Counted from the stretch's first letter, positions 1 through 8,497 are shown. The stretch is DNA of 64,000 bases from Pseudomonadota bacterium (GCA_018897105.1 JAHILF010000151.1:1-64000); one strand, 5' to 3'. Numbers and translations: made by a program. Notes: generated by a model not told the origin, from the letters alone.

Positions 1-134
1 GTATTACGCCAAAAACGCGGTTGTGTAACCGGGTGTCGAAAGATGCCTTTGAGAGGCTTGAGCCGTGTGCGCCGAAAGACGCATGCACGGTTCTTAGGGG
101 GCTGGGCGCGGGCAACCGTGCCCGGCTACCCGAC
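1..134 (+). mobile_element. 3' end of a group II intron (domains V and VI) inserted in umuC
   Basis: Positions 60-93 fold as a group II domain V hairpin: an 8-bp basal stem GAGCCGTG/CACGGTTC, the catalytic AGC triad at 61-63, and a GAAA tetraloop at 74-77. Positions 97-131 form a domain VI hairpin with an unpaired A at 128, a plausible branch point 6 bases from the end CCCGAC. The splice end is placed at 134 because the umuC reading frame resumes at 135 exactly where the conserved YASCERLF motif should continue (G^CC TCC TGC GAG). Any intron-encoded reverse transcriptase and the 5' end lie left of the window. The intron class cannot be assigned from this part. Confidence 0.88.
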
Positions 135-1372
135 CCTCCTGCGAGCGGCTCTTTAATCCGCAGCTCATCGGCTTACCTGTTGTGGTGCTGTCCAACAATG
201 ACGGCTGCATTATTGCCCGCTCGAACGAGGCCAAGGCGCTGGGCATTGCCATGGGCACCCCTTATTTCAAATGCGCTAAACTGCTCGCTGCCCAGGGGGT
301 GAAGGTTTTTTCCTCCAATTACGCCCTGTACGGCGATATCTCCAACCGGGTGATGTCGCTGCTCAGGCGGCTTGAGCCGGAGGTGGAGGTTTATTCCATT
401 GATGAGGCCTTTCTCCATCTGTCGGGCATCGCCGACAGATCGCTCACCGACTATGGCAGAGAGCTTCGCCAGACCCTACGGCGCTGCACCGGCATCCCGG
501 TTTCCATCGGCATCGGGCCGACCAAGACCCTGGCCAAGGTTGCCGGCCACCTGGCCAAAAAGAATGAGTCGCTGCAGGGGGTATTTGATATCACCACCGC
601 TGATGTTGATGTCATTCTCGGCCGCGTGGCGGTGGCCGAGGTGTGGGGCATTGGCCGCCGCTTGGCGCAGAGGCTTGCGCTTTGCGGCATAGCCACCGCC
701 CTGGATCTGAAAAACGGCGATGATGGCTGGCTGCGTAAAAATCTGAACATCACCGGCCTGCGCACCGCTATGGAGCTGCGGGGTATCTCCTGCCTCGGCC
801 TGGAAAACTGTCCGCTCAGCCGGAAATCCATTGCCAGTTCGAAATCCTTCGGCTACCAGGTGGAGTCCCTGGCCGAACTTAACGAGGCCCTGGCCACCTA
901 TATCGAGCAGGCCGCGGTGCAGCTGCGCGGCCAGCACGCCCTGGCCAACAGCCTGGAGATCTCTCTTGCCACCAACCGCTTCAGCAAAACAGCTGTCCAT
1001 TACAGCGGCCGCAAGGTTATCACCTTGCCTGAACCAACGGCCAGCAGCACCGTTTTGATTCGCCATGCCCTGCCCGCCCTGGCCGACCTGTACAGGCCAG
1101 GTCTGCGTTACCAGAAGGCCGGGGTGATGCTCTTCGGCCTGGTGCCGGAATCCTTTTACCAGTTCAATCTTTTCAGCCCGCGGGACCGGAAAGGCAGCGC
1201 GCTCATGGCGGCCTTGGACCAGATAAACGGCAAGTGGGGCCGCTGCACCATCCAGCACGGCGCGGCTGGCTTTGACAAGCCCTGGAAAAACAGGCAGCTG
1301 CAAAAATCCCCGGCCTACACCACCAGTTGGCAGGAGCTGCCGGTGGTCAAGGCGTCCTGGCCGGTGCTCTGA
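135..1372 (+). CDS. umuC: Y-family DNA polymerase V catalytic subunit UmuC, 3' exon
   Basis: This is translesion DNA polymerase UmuC, normally made active by UmuD'. The 3' exon gives about 411 residues of a roughly 420-residue family. It opens with SCERLFNPQLIG and PVVVLSNNDGCIIARSNEAKA, carries the palm motif YSIDEAF (second catalytic acid cluster), and continues through the thumb helix-hairpin-helix and little-finger region to WPVL. The first dozen or so codons, with the first catalytic Asp (DCNNFYA), must be in the exon left of the intron. No umuD is visible, because it would be upstream. Expression needs intron splicing unless the intron is inactive, and that cannot be judged from this end alone. 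Confidence 0.9.
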
Positions 1373-1374
1373 CC

Positions 1375-3015
1375 ATGAAGCCGCGCAGACGTTTGGCCGA
1401 TATCTTTTATCCCCTGCTCATTGCGGTGCTTATCGGCGCCCTGGCCGGACTCGGGGCCGTCTTCCTGCGCTGGCTCATTCATACTCTTTTCTCCCTGCTG
1501 CAGATGGCCGGTAATTTTTGCTGCGACGCCGGAGGCGAACCGCACTGGCTGTGGCGTTTGTTGCTGCCCGCTCTGGGAGGTCTGGCCATCGGTCCGGTCA
1601 TTGCCTTCTGGGCTCCGGAAATCAGGGGGCCGGGAGGGTCCCATTGTGCAGATCGGCGCCTCCATCGGCTCAACCATCGTACAGCTGCTCAAGCTTGACC
1701 GTGACAAGCGGCGCATGGCAGTGGCCTGCGGTGCTGCGGCCGGCATTGCCGCCACCTTTCAGGCCCCCATGGCCGGCACCCTTTTGCGGTGGAGATTCTG
1801 CTGCTGGAGCTGGAGGCCGCTTACTTAAGCAATATCGTTATCGCCGCGGTGACGGGCACCCTGGTGTCCCGCTACTGCTGGCAGGGTGCTGCCGTTTTTC
1901 ATATACCCCCTTTTGTCATGCAGCAGCCGGCGGAACTGCTGCTTTATCTCGCCATGGGCCTGACCTGCGGCTTTTTCAGCCTGGTGCTCATGGCGGTGGT
2001 CTTCGGGCTGCCTCGTCTGTATGAGCGATACAATGTGCCCATCTGGCTGACGCCGGCTCTGGGCGGCCTGGTGGTGGGCTGCCTCGGCCTGGTGTGGCCG
2101 CAAGTGCTGGGATTGGGCTATGTGACGATCAATGAGGCGCTGGGCAACAATATCCCCCTTGCCTTGGCTGCGGCGCTGGTGCTGGTGAAAATTCTGGCCA
2201 CCGGTTTTTCCATCGGCAGCGGCATGAGCGGCGGCATCTTTGCCCCGTCGCTTTTTATCGGCGCCATGACCGGCGCGGTTTTCGGCCATATCGCCCAGTT
2301 CATCTGGCCGGCGCTGAGCAATTCCACCGCCTACTTCAGCCTGATCGGCATGGGTGCCATGGTGAGCGGCACAACCCTTGCGCCGATTACGGCCATCATG
2401 ACCATTTTCGAGCTGACCTATAACTACGAGGTCATCCTGCCGCTGATGGTGGCCTGTATTCCCAGCCTGCTGGTGGTCAAGATTCTACACGGCTATTCGG
2501 TGTATGAGACCAATCTGCTGCGCCGGGGTATTAATATTGTCCGCGGCCATGATGTCAACCGGCTGCGCAGTATGGTGGTGAAAAATTACATGTGCCGGGA
2601 GCTGCAGCTGTTAACGGTGGATACCCCGCTGTGCCGCATCGGCGAATTGATGGAGCAGAGCAGCTTTCCCCATTTTGTGGTGGTGGATCGCTACCAGGAA
2701 CTGGCCGGCGTGCTTACCCTGCGTGATATGCGTCACAGGCTGACCCACCCGGAGCAGTTTTCCGATGCGACCCAGGCTGCGGCCCTGATGCAGAAGGAGG
2801 TGGTGACCGTGACGGAGGATGAGGATCTGGAAACGGCCTTTCATCTTTTTGCCGGCAATGAATTTTCCTTTCTGCCGGTGGTGGCGAAAGGTGCCCCGCG
2901 CAGGGTGGTGGGATATCTGAAAAAATCGGATCTGGTGGCAGCCTATGACCAGCAGATTCTCAAGGAGCGTATTCTCCAGCCTCTTTCCTGGGTCTGTCCC
3001 ATCAAAAAACGATGA
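1375..3015 (+). pseudogene. ClC-family chloride channel/antiporter with CBS pair, broken by a deletion and a frameshift
   Basis: Starts two bases after umuC. The protein would be a ClC channel with C-terminal tandem CBS domains (YMCRELQLL to VGYLKKSDL). The N-terminal part runs in one frame to PEIRGPG near 1635, where the family motif GxGxPE should be. The text then jumps, one frame over, to GREGPIVQIG, so about 35-40 residues of the selectivity-filter region are missing. The second frame runs through CGAAAGIAATFQAP to about 1785. There a four-T tract (expected TTTTT, giving GTLFAVEI) shifts back to the first frame, which stays open to the stop, including GSGMSGGIFAPSLFIGA. A functional channel is unlikely from this sequence as given. 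Confidence 0.85.
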
Positions 3016-3024
3016 CTTGCGGTA

Positions 3025-5352
3025 TCAGTTTTTCTCGTTTTCTTTCCACATCGGTCCTTTTGCCGTGTCGATCACGGTGATGCCCTGTTCTGCCAGCTTG
3101 ATTCGCACATCGTCCGCCTTGGCCCAGTCCTTTTCTTTCCGCGCCTTTTCCCGCTCCTGGATCAGCTTATCGATCTCAGGCGCCAGCGGACACTCCTCAA
3201 GTTTCAGGACATGGAAAACCGAGTCGATTCTTTCCAAGGTTTCCTTGATGTACTGTTTCTGATCACGGTCCAGCTGCCCGTCATTGATGATGGGGTTCAC
3301 CTTTTTGATGAAATCGAACAGGCTGCCAAAGGCCTTGGACACGTTCATGTCGTCATCCATGGCGGCCTGGAAGCTCTCTTCCATTTCGGTGACATAGGCT
3401 GCCACTTTTGGATGGGGCAGGTCCGGCGGCAGGCACTGGATTTTGCGAGTAAATTCATCAAGCCGTCTCAGGCTTGCCCTGGCCGCATCGATTTTCTTGT
3501 AGGAAAAGTTGATGGGTTTGCGGTAATGGTTGCGGATCATGAAAAAACGTATTTCCCGGGGACTATAGCCCTGTTCGACCAGCTGCCGCAGGGTGATGAC
3601 ATTGTTGTTGTCCAGGCTCATTTTTTTGCCGTCCACCAGCAGCAGTTCGCTGTGTATCCAGAACCGTGCCAGGGGTTTGCCGGTCAGGCTTTCGGCTATG
3701 GCGTTTTCATTTTCATGGTGCGGGAAGATGAGATCGCGGCCGCTGGTGTGGATATCCATGGTGTCGCCCAGATAATGCAGGGTCATGGCGGCGCATTCAA
3801 TGTGCCAGCCCGGCCGCATGTTGCCCCGGTCGGTCTGAAAGAAAATACCGCTTTTCAGCTCGGCCAGCGTTGACCGTTTCATCAGGGTGAAATCCAGCGG
3901 GTTGTTTTTATCGTAATTATCCAGGTCAACGGTCTTTCCCACCTGGATTTTGTCCAGCGGCACCCTGGAAAGCCTGCCGTAATTCTTGAATTTGCTGATG
4001 TCAAAATAGACCGAGCCGTGCTGCTCATAGGCGCACCCTTTATGGACCAGCTCATGGGCAATGTTGATCATCTCATCAACATGGTCCGAGGCGCGGGGAT
4101 AGCCGGTGGCCTTTTTTACCCCCAGGGCCTCGATTTCCTTCATGTACTCGCTGATATAGTATTCGGTGAATTCCTTCAGCGGTTGGCCCGCCTTGGCTGC
4201 GCCGGTGATGGTGTTGTCATCAAGGTCGGTGAAATTCATGTAAAAGTGGACATTGTAGCCCTTGTTGAGCAGGAGTCGGTGGATAAGATCCGCCACGATG
4301 AATCGTCGGCAGTGGGCCAGGTTGGTCTGCTCATAGGCGGTGGGGCCGCAGGCGTAAAAGGTCACTCTGTTGGGTGAAAGGGGCTGAAAAATTTCCTTTT
4401 TACGGTTCAGTGAGTTGAAAAATCGCAAGCCGGTTGTTCGTGTCTTTTTTTCTTTTTTGCGGGTGAACAGCTCCGTGCTCAGATATTTGTCGCCGCTGTC
4501 CGGCAGGATGACGACAATTACGCCCTCTTCGAGTTGTTCCGCCACCGTCAGGGCGGCATAAAGGGCTGCGCCGGAACTCATGCCGGCAAAAATTCCTTCC
4601 TTTCTGGCCAGCATCCTGGCGTGGCGAAAGGCCTCTTCGTCCGGGATATTGATGATCTGGTAGGGTTTGCTTTTGTTGAAAATTCCCGGCTTATAGGACT
4701 CTTTCATGTTCTTGAGCCCCTGGATTTTATGGCCGAGAAAGGGCTCCACCGCCGTTACCCGTACTTCAGGATGGTTGGCGGCGAAATAGTGGCACAGGCC
4801 CATCACCGTACCTGACGTGCCCAAGGTAGCCACCACATCGGTTACACTGCCGCCGGTCTGCTCCCAGATTTCCGGCCCGGTTGTTCTGACATGGGCCAAC
4901 CAGTTGGCATCATTATTAAACTGATCGGCGAGAAAATACTTGTCCGGATGTTCACGGGCCATGGCATAGGCTTTTTCAATGGCCCCGTCCGTGCCCCTTT
5001 TGCCCGGTGTCAAGAGGATTTCCGCCCCGTACGCCTCCATGATCTTGCGGCGTTCAATGCTGGCGGATTCAGGCATGATCAGCTGGCAACGGTATCCTTT
5101 TACCGCGCAGACCATGGAAAGGCCGATGCCGGTGTTGCCGCTGGTCGCCTCCAGCACTATTTTGTCAGGGGTCAGTTCCCCGGTTTTTTCCGCTGTCTCG
5201 ATCATTGACAGGGCAACACGATCCTTGACAGAGCCGCCCGGATTACCTGCCTCGAGTTTGGCGTAGATGGTGATGTTTTTATGGGGGTTCAACCGGTTGA
5301 TCGGCACGATTTTCGTGTTACCGATCAGATCAAGAATATTTTTATATTCCAT
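3025..5352 (-). CDS. Cysteine synthase-cysteinyl-tRNA synthetase fusion protein (CysK-CysS)
   Basis: The 775-residue protein joins two enzymes. Residues 1-300 are an O-acetylserine sulfhydrylase: PLP lysine K43 in NPGGSVKDR, substrate loop TSGNTG at 70-75, phosphate loop GTSGT near 178, and PDSGDKYLS. Residues 315-775 match cysteinyl-tRNA synthetase over its full usual length, with the zinc ligands C335, C521, H546 and E550 in place. However, the class I HIGH motif reads NLAH (344-347) and KMSKS reads KMSLD (578-582). The synthesis half should make cysteine from O-acetylserine and sulfide. Whether the second half charges tRNA-Cys is uncertain. The gene stands alone behind its own promoter. 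Such fusions are known in some sulfate reducers. Confidence 0.92.
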   Translation of the reverse strand: MEYKNILDLIGNTKIVPINRLNPHKNITIYAKLEAGNPGGSVKDRVALSMIETAEKTGELTPDKIVLEATSGNTGIGLSMVCAVKGYRCQLIMPESASIERRKIMEAYGAEILLTPGKRGTDGAIEKAYAMAREHPDKYFLADQFNNDANWLAHVRTTGPEIWEQTGGSVTDVVATLGTSGTVMGLCHYFAANHPEVRVTAVEPFLGHKIQGLKNMKESYKPGIFNKSKPYQIINIPDEEAFRHARMLARKEGIFAGMSSGAALYAALTVAEQLEEGVIVVILPDSGDKYLSTELFTRKKEKKTRTTGLRFFNSLNRKKEIFQPLSPNRVTFYACGPTAYEQTNLAHCRRFIVADLIHRLLLNKGYNVHFYMNFTDLDDNTITGAAKAGQPLKEFTEYYISEYMKEIEALGVKKATGYPRASDHVDEMINIAHELVHKGCAYEQHGSVYFDISKFKNYGRLSRVPLDKIQVGKTVDLDNYDKNNPLDFTLMKRSTLAELKSGIFFQTDRGNMRPGWHIECAAMTLHYLGDTMDIHTSGRDLIFPHHENENAIAESLTGKPLARFWIHSELLLVDGKKMSLDNNNVITLRQLVEQGYSPREIRFFMIRNHYRKPINFSYKKIDAARASLRRLDEFTRKIQCLPPDLPHPKVAAYVTEMEESFQAAMDDDMNVSKAFGSLFDFIKKVNPIINDGQLDRDQKQYIKETLERIDSVFHVLKLEECPLAPEIDKLIQEREKARKEKDWAKADDVRIKLAEQGITVIDTAKGPMWKENEKN

Positions 5353-5422
5353 ATGCCGTCAATATGCGCCGTTGGGTTAACTGTAAAATTTCAGGAGAAT
5401 GGTCCAATGAACATAATGACTG

Positions 5423-5449
5423 ATTATAATGCGGGGCACATATTGTCAA
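5423..5449 (-). promoter_or_regulatory. Sigma-70-type promoter of the CysK-CysS gene
   Basis: On the minus strand, a perfect TTGACA (5449-5444) is followed after 15 bases by a perfect TATAAT (5428-5423). It lies about 70 bases ahead of the start codon at 5352. The spacer is two bases shorter than the ideal 17. Confidence 0.5.
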
Positions 5450-5521
5450 GAGGAAAGCCGGGCCGGATAGGGCTGGCTTATTCAGGCAGGAGAGCGAGCA
5501 GCTGTTTGTCATGAGAAGAAG

Positions 5522-5604
5522 GCACGGAACAGAAAAGACTCCGTGCTTTGCTGAGAGAGAGGAATGAAAAGAGACTTTCTGCTGGTCTCGGTGGTGCCGA
5601 CCAG
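5522..5604 (-). terminator. Two hairpins downstream of the rubredoxin operon
   Basis: One dyad pairs GCACGGA (5522-5528) with TCCGTGC (5540-5546). A second pairs CTGG/TCGG with CCGA/CCAG across 5582-5604. Both lie between the rubredoxin stop and the CysK-CysS promoter. Neither is followed by a strong T run, so they are at best weak terminators or 3' stabilisers. Apart from these and the promoter, the 300 bases from 5353 to 5654 hold nothing I recognise. Confidence 0.3.
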
Positions 5605-5654
5605 AATATCAGAGCAACCTGCGCTCTTAATCAGATTGGGTGCCCCATTGCAGC

Positions 5655-5816
5655 TTACATCTTGTTAAAGTACTCTTTTTCCGCGCCGCACTTGGGGCAT
5701 ACCCAGTTATCAGGCAGGTCTTCGAAAGCTGTGTCGGGTTCGATCCCGTGTTCCATATCCCCTTCCTCCGGGTCATACACATAACCGCATGGGCATTCAT
5801 ATTTCGCTTTGGCCAT
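5655..5816 (-). CDS. Rubredoxin
   Basis: A 53-residue electron carrier that holds one iron with four cysteines. The sequence has the family landmarks YVYDPEEGD, an aromatic-rich core ([12 protein letters not shown]) and the second knuckle CPKCG. The first knuckle reads CPCG, with one residue between the cysteines instead of the usual two. The start ATG at 5816 has a purine-rich stretch (GGAGGACA) just upstream. It is the last gene of a three-gene operon with a desulforedoxin-like protein and a small HTH protein, typical company for oxygen or superoxide defence and low-potential electron transfer in anaerobes. Confidence 0.9.
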   Translation of the reverse strand: MAKAKYECPCGYVYDPEEGDMEHGIEPDTAFEDLPDNWVCPKCGAEKEYFNKM

Positions 5817-5842
5817 CTTGTCCTCCATTTTTCATTGTTATC

Positions 5843-6018
5843 TTAATCCAGGCATACCATAATTTTGCCGCAGCAAAGGGGAAGTTCTTCCCCTGCCTTG
5901 ACATTCATATACTTGTTGCAGATTTCGCAATAGTACGCATCGTCAACTTCGGCATGCTGCTCGCTGCTCCTTTTGGTGATGCCGCCGGGAAGACCCTCTA
6001 TGACAAAACGGGCACCAT
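5843..6018 (-). pseudogene. Desulforedoxin-like iron protein with a single-base frameshift
   Basis: The C-terminal 40 residues read AEVDDAYYCEICNKYMNVKAG...LCCGKIMVCLD, the CxxC...CC iron site of desulforedoxin and the N-terminus of desulfoferrodoxin. The ATG at 6018 directly abuts the stop of the preceding HTH gene, but the frame breaks after MVPV at an AAAA tract on the plus strand (6004-6008). One extra T in the coding strand (GTTTTTGTC) would restore a clean 58-residue protein. No alternative start codon exists in the cysteine-containing frame. Either the gene is inactivated or the base is missing through sequencing error. It is flanked by a regulator and a rubredoxin, which fits the assignment. 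Confidence 0.7.
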
Positions 6019-6249
6019 TTAAAGAACGGCTTTTCCCTCAGCGGTTATTTCATATTTGCATCTCGCCGGGCTGCCGACATAGCCATTTGTCTTTAAGGTT
6101 TTTAAGTGACTGCCCACTGATTTACCGTCGATACCGGTTACTGTGGCTATATCTTTGCAACCACAGGGGGTTCCCAGGCCGGCTATGGCTGTCAGAATTT
6201 TTTTCTGGTCATCTGTGATTTCACTTTTACAGGAGCATTTACAACCCAT
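6019..6249 (-). CDS. Small cysteine-rich winged-helix transcriptional regulator
   Basis: The 76-residue protein starts MGCKCSCK and then has a helix-turn-helix (IATVTGIDGKSVGSHLKTLKTNGYV) and a wing (KYEITAEGKAVL), the layout of a minimal MarR/ArsR-like domain. Seven cysteines (N-terminal CKCSCK, CGC in the middle, ARC near the wing) suggest a metal or redox sensor (inference). It heads the operon of the desulforedoxin-like and rubredoxin genes, with no spacing to the next start codon, so it probably controls them. A palindrome 41-55 bases upstream of its start is a candidate operator. No closer family name can be given. Confidence 0.75.
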   Translation of the reverse strand: MGCKCSCKSEITDDQKKILTAIAGLGTPCGCKDIATVTGIDGKSVGSHLKTLKTNGYVGSPARCKYEITAEGKAVL

Positions 6250-6289
6250 CGCAACACCTCATTGAATGTATTTATTAGCGGTTAATTTC

Positions 6290-6304
6290 TGATAATAATT
6301 ATCA
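6290..6304. promoter_or_regulatory. Fur-like palindrome upstream of the rubredoxin operon
   Basis: TGATAATAATTATCA is a perfect 15-base palindrome. It contains GATAAT and ATTATC, the half-sites of Fur-family boxes. It sits 41-55 bases ahead of the HTH gene start. The binding protein could be a Fur/PerR protein or the HTH protein itself. Confidence 0.5.
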
Positions 6305-6386
6305 ATAGTATGAGGAATGTCAACTTATTTTTTCATTATGATGAAAATCTGCTGATAATTCAATGGGCAAAGGATTGCCTCCACAC

Positions 6387-6426
6387 AAAAAAAAAGAGCA
6401 GATCCCGTAGGATCTGCTCTTTTTTT
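6387..6426 (-). terminator. Rho-independent terminator of the dsr operon
   Basis: An 11-bp perfect stem AGAGCAGATCC/GGATCTGCTCT (6395-6420) has a four-base loop. It is flanked by an A run on one side and a T run on the other, so it can stop transcripts from both directions. It lies 20 bases past the dsrP stop. Confidence 0.92.
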
Positions 6427-6446
6427 ACATCTATGAAAAAAGGCAA

Positions 6447-7628
6447 CTATGCTGTTCTTTCATTCTCCAGTTTTACGGAGATTGCTATCTTATACAGCAC
6501 GGTAATAATAAAGAAACCGGTTGCCCAGATACCTGCGGTAATGCCTATTTCTACAAATGTCGGGACGTACTCGGTGATCTGCTCAAGTCCGTTCGGTACA
6601 AACCCGCCGAGGACCAAACCAAGACCCTTGTCAATCCAGAAAGAAACAAAGATCAGGATACAGGACAGGGCCAGCAGGGGGTCGGACTTCAAGTAGCGTG
6701 ACACAAAAATCAGGCCGATGCCGGCAAAGCCCATGATAACCGAGGCGCGCATGAACGGCACCAGGTTGTTGTATACCTCGCCTGTGGCGTGATCGGCCAG
6801 ACCAAAGTAAAGGTAATCCAGGGTATGCATATGACCCGGGATTTGGCTGTAGTAGGCGACAAATATCTCACAGCCCAGGAAGAAAAAGTTGAGCAGAGCT
6901 GCATAACCGATAATGGTTACCAGTTTGTCCTGGGCCACCCGGCCGATGTCAAATTTGGTGGTCCGTTTCATGATGAGAGCGATTACCATCAGCAGACAGG
7001 GTCCGGCGGCAAAAGCGGAGGCGAGAAAGCGGGGGGCCAGAATGGCGGTGAGCCAGAAGTGACGACCCGGCAGACCGCAGTACAGATAAGCTGTTACAGT
7101 ATGGATACTAACAGCCCAGGGGATGGAGATATAAATAAAAGGCTTGACCCAGCTGGGATATTTGATTCCCTGGTACTCAGAGTGCAGAACAACCCAGCCG
7201 CAAACCACATTGAGGAACAGATAGCCGCTTAGGACGATCATATCGTAGAACAGCATGGAGTTTGGTGTGGGATGCAAGACTACATTTAAAGCACGCATCG
7301 GCTGGCCAAGGTCTGCCATGATGAACAGCATACACATGGCAACTGCGGCGATGGCCATGAATTCACCCAGGATGGTGATCCGGGCGAAGTCCTTGTAATG
7401 GTGGAGATAATAGGGCAGAACAAGCATCAAACCACCGGCAGCGACACCGACCAGAAAGGTAAACTGGGAAATGTATATTCCCCATGTCACGTCGCGGCTC
7501 ATGCCCGTGGCGCCAAGTCCGTAGTTATACTGGACTATATAACAGATGACGCCCACCCCGATGATACCGAGCAGGAACAGTACCCATGCCCAGTATCCTA
7601 AGTTACCTTTGAGCGATTTTTCTAACAT
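6447..7628 (-). CDS. dsrP: DsrP, NrfD-like integral membrane subunit of the DsrMKJOP complex
   Basis: The 393-residue, strongly hydrophobic protein has about ten transmembrane segments and the NrfD/PsrC family layout, for example GGLMLVLPYYLHHY, ADLGQPMRA and FLASAFAAGPCLL. In the complex it handles menaquinol on the membrane side and passes electrons to or from the ferredoxin-like DsrO. It is the last gene of the dsrMKJOP operon, 11 bases after dsrO, and is followed by a strong terminator. Length and context fit DsrP well. The family alone (NrfD) would be ambiguous, but the neighbours settle it. Confidence 0.95.
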   Translation of the reverse strand: MLEKSLKGNLGYWAWVLFLLGIIGVGVICYIVQYNYGLGATGMSRDVTWGIYISQFTFLVGVAAGGLMLVLPYYLHHYKDFARITILGEFMAIAAVAMCMLFIMADLGQPMRALNVVLHPTPNSMLFYDMIVLSGYLFLNVVCGWVVLHSEYQGIKYPSWVKPFIYISIPWAVSIHTVTAYLYCGLPGRHFWLTAILAPRFLASAFAAGPCLLMVIALIMKRTTKFDIGRVAQDKLVTIIGYAALLNFFFLGCEIFVAYYSQIPGHMHTLDYLYFGLADHATGEVYNNLVPFMRASVIMGFAGIGLIFVSRYLKSDPLLALSCILIFVSFWIDKGLGLVLGGFVPNGLEQITEYVPTFVEIGITAGIWATGFFIITVLYKIAISVKLENERTA

Positions 7629-7639
7629 AATTGATCACC

Positions 7640-8497
7640 TTAGATTATATAAAATACTGAGGGCATGGTGCCCAAAGAGGGTTTACGTTGAATGGTGAAC
7701 CTTGCCCTCAATACCTGTGAAACTTCAGAATTCGGGTCATTCAGGTCACCAAAGACCATGGCACCAGTGCCAGCTGTTGCTTCCACACAGAGCGGCTGCA
7801 GACCCCTTTTCACGCGCAAATCACAGAAGCTGCATTTTTCAACAACACCCCGCATTCTGGTGGGAAATTCGTGGTTGATTTTTTTAATAAATGGCACACC
7901 GTCTTTGGAACCGCGGGGGTCACGCCAGTTGAAACTCCTGGCGCCGTAAGGGCAGGCAGCCATACAGAAGCGGCAGCCGATGCAGCGGTGAAAGTCCATC
8001 ATGACAATGCCGTCCGCGTTCTTGAAAGTGGCCTTGGTGGGACAGGCCCTTACGCAGGGCGGATTATCGCAGTGGTTGCAGAGCACCATGAACTGCATCG
8101 AGTGGGTCCGGTCATCCTTCTTGTAGTGGCTTTCGTCACCGGGAAAGGTATTGGCAAATGGCATCTGCCACAGCCATTTGATCTCATCCTTCTTGTTGCC
8201 GAAATCCGGCACATTGAAATATGAGTGGCAGGCTTCGATGCATTTTTCCGCCAACCCGTTATTGTCGTGGAATTTCACCGCGTCAATCACCATGCCGTAG
8301 CGTTTGCCGGCAGGGGCAGGGGCTGCTCCGTGGGCGCCTTCGCCGCCATGAGCATCGGTTTGAGCGCCATGACCGCCACCCTCTGATGATGCCCGTACCT
8401 CATTTTTCATCAGCATATTCAGGGCAGAAGGCGCTCCTATTCCGGCAACAGCTGATATGCCGGCAATCTTAAGGAATTTTCTTCTTGAACTATCCAT
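7640..8497 (-). CDS. dsrO: DsrO, periplasmic iron-sulfur subunit of DsrMKJOP
   Basis: The 285-residue protein starts MDSSRRKFLKIAG, a twin-arginine signal followed by a hydrophobic stretch. It then has an Ala/His/Gly-rich linker and ferredoxin-type cysteine clusters: CNHCDNPPCVRACP, CIGCRFCMAACPYGAR, and CSFCDLRVKRGLQPLC. These hold several 4Fe-4S clusters that would link DsrJ hemes and DsrP. The start was chosen at 8497 because the TAT motif must be N-terminal. This ATG overlaps the dsrJ stop by one base (TAATG), a sign of coupled translation. Confidence 0.95.
   Translation of the reverse strand: MDSSRRKFLKIAGISAVAGIGAPSALNMLMKNEVRASSEGGGHGAQTDAHGGEGAHGAAPAPAGKRYGMVIDAVKFHDNNGLAEKCIEACHSYFNVPDFGNKKDEIKWLWQMPFANTFPGDESHYKKDDRTHSMQFMVLCNHCDNPPCVRACPTKATFKNADGIVMMDFHRCIGCRFCMAACPYGARSFNWRDPRGSKDGVPFIKKINHEFPTRMRGVVEKCSFCDLRVKRGLQPLCVEATAGTGAMVFGDLNDPNSEVSQVLRARFTIQRKPSLGTMPSVFYII

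Noticed and set aside
476-1303. Long open frame antisense to umuC (275 codons)
   Set aside because: It mirrors a real, well-conserved coding region and has no recognisable domain or ribosome site.
5353-5654. Possible T-box or riboswitch upstream of the CysK-CysS gene
   Set aside because: No T-box sequence, specifier loop or known aptamer pattern was found; only a promoter and two weak hairpins.
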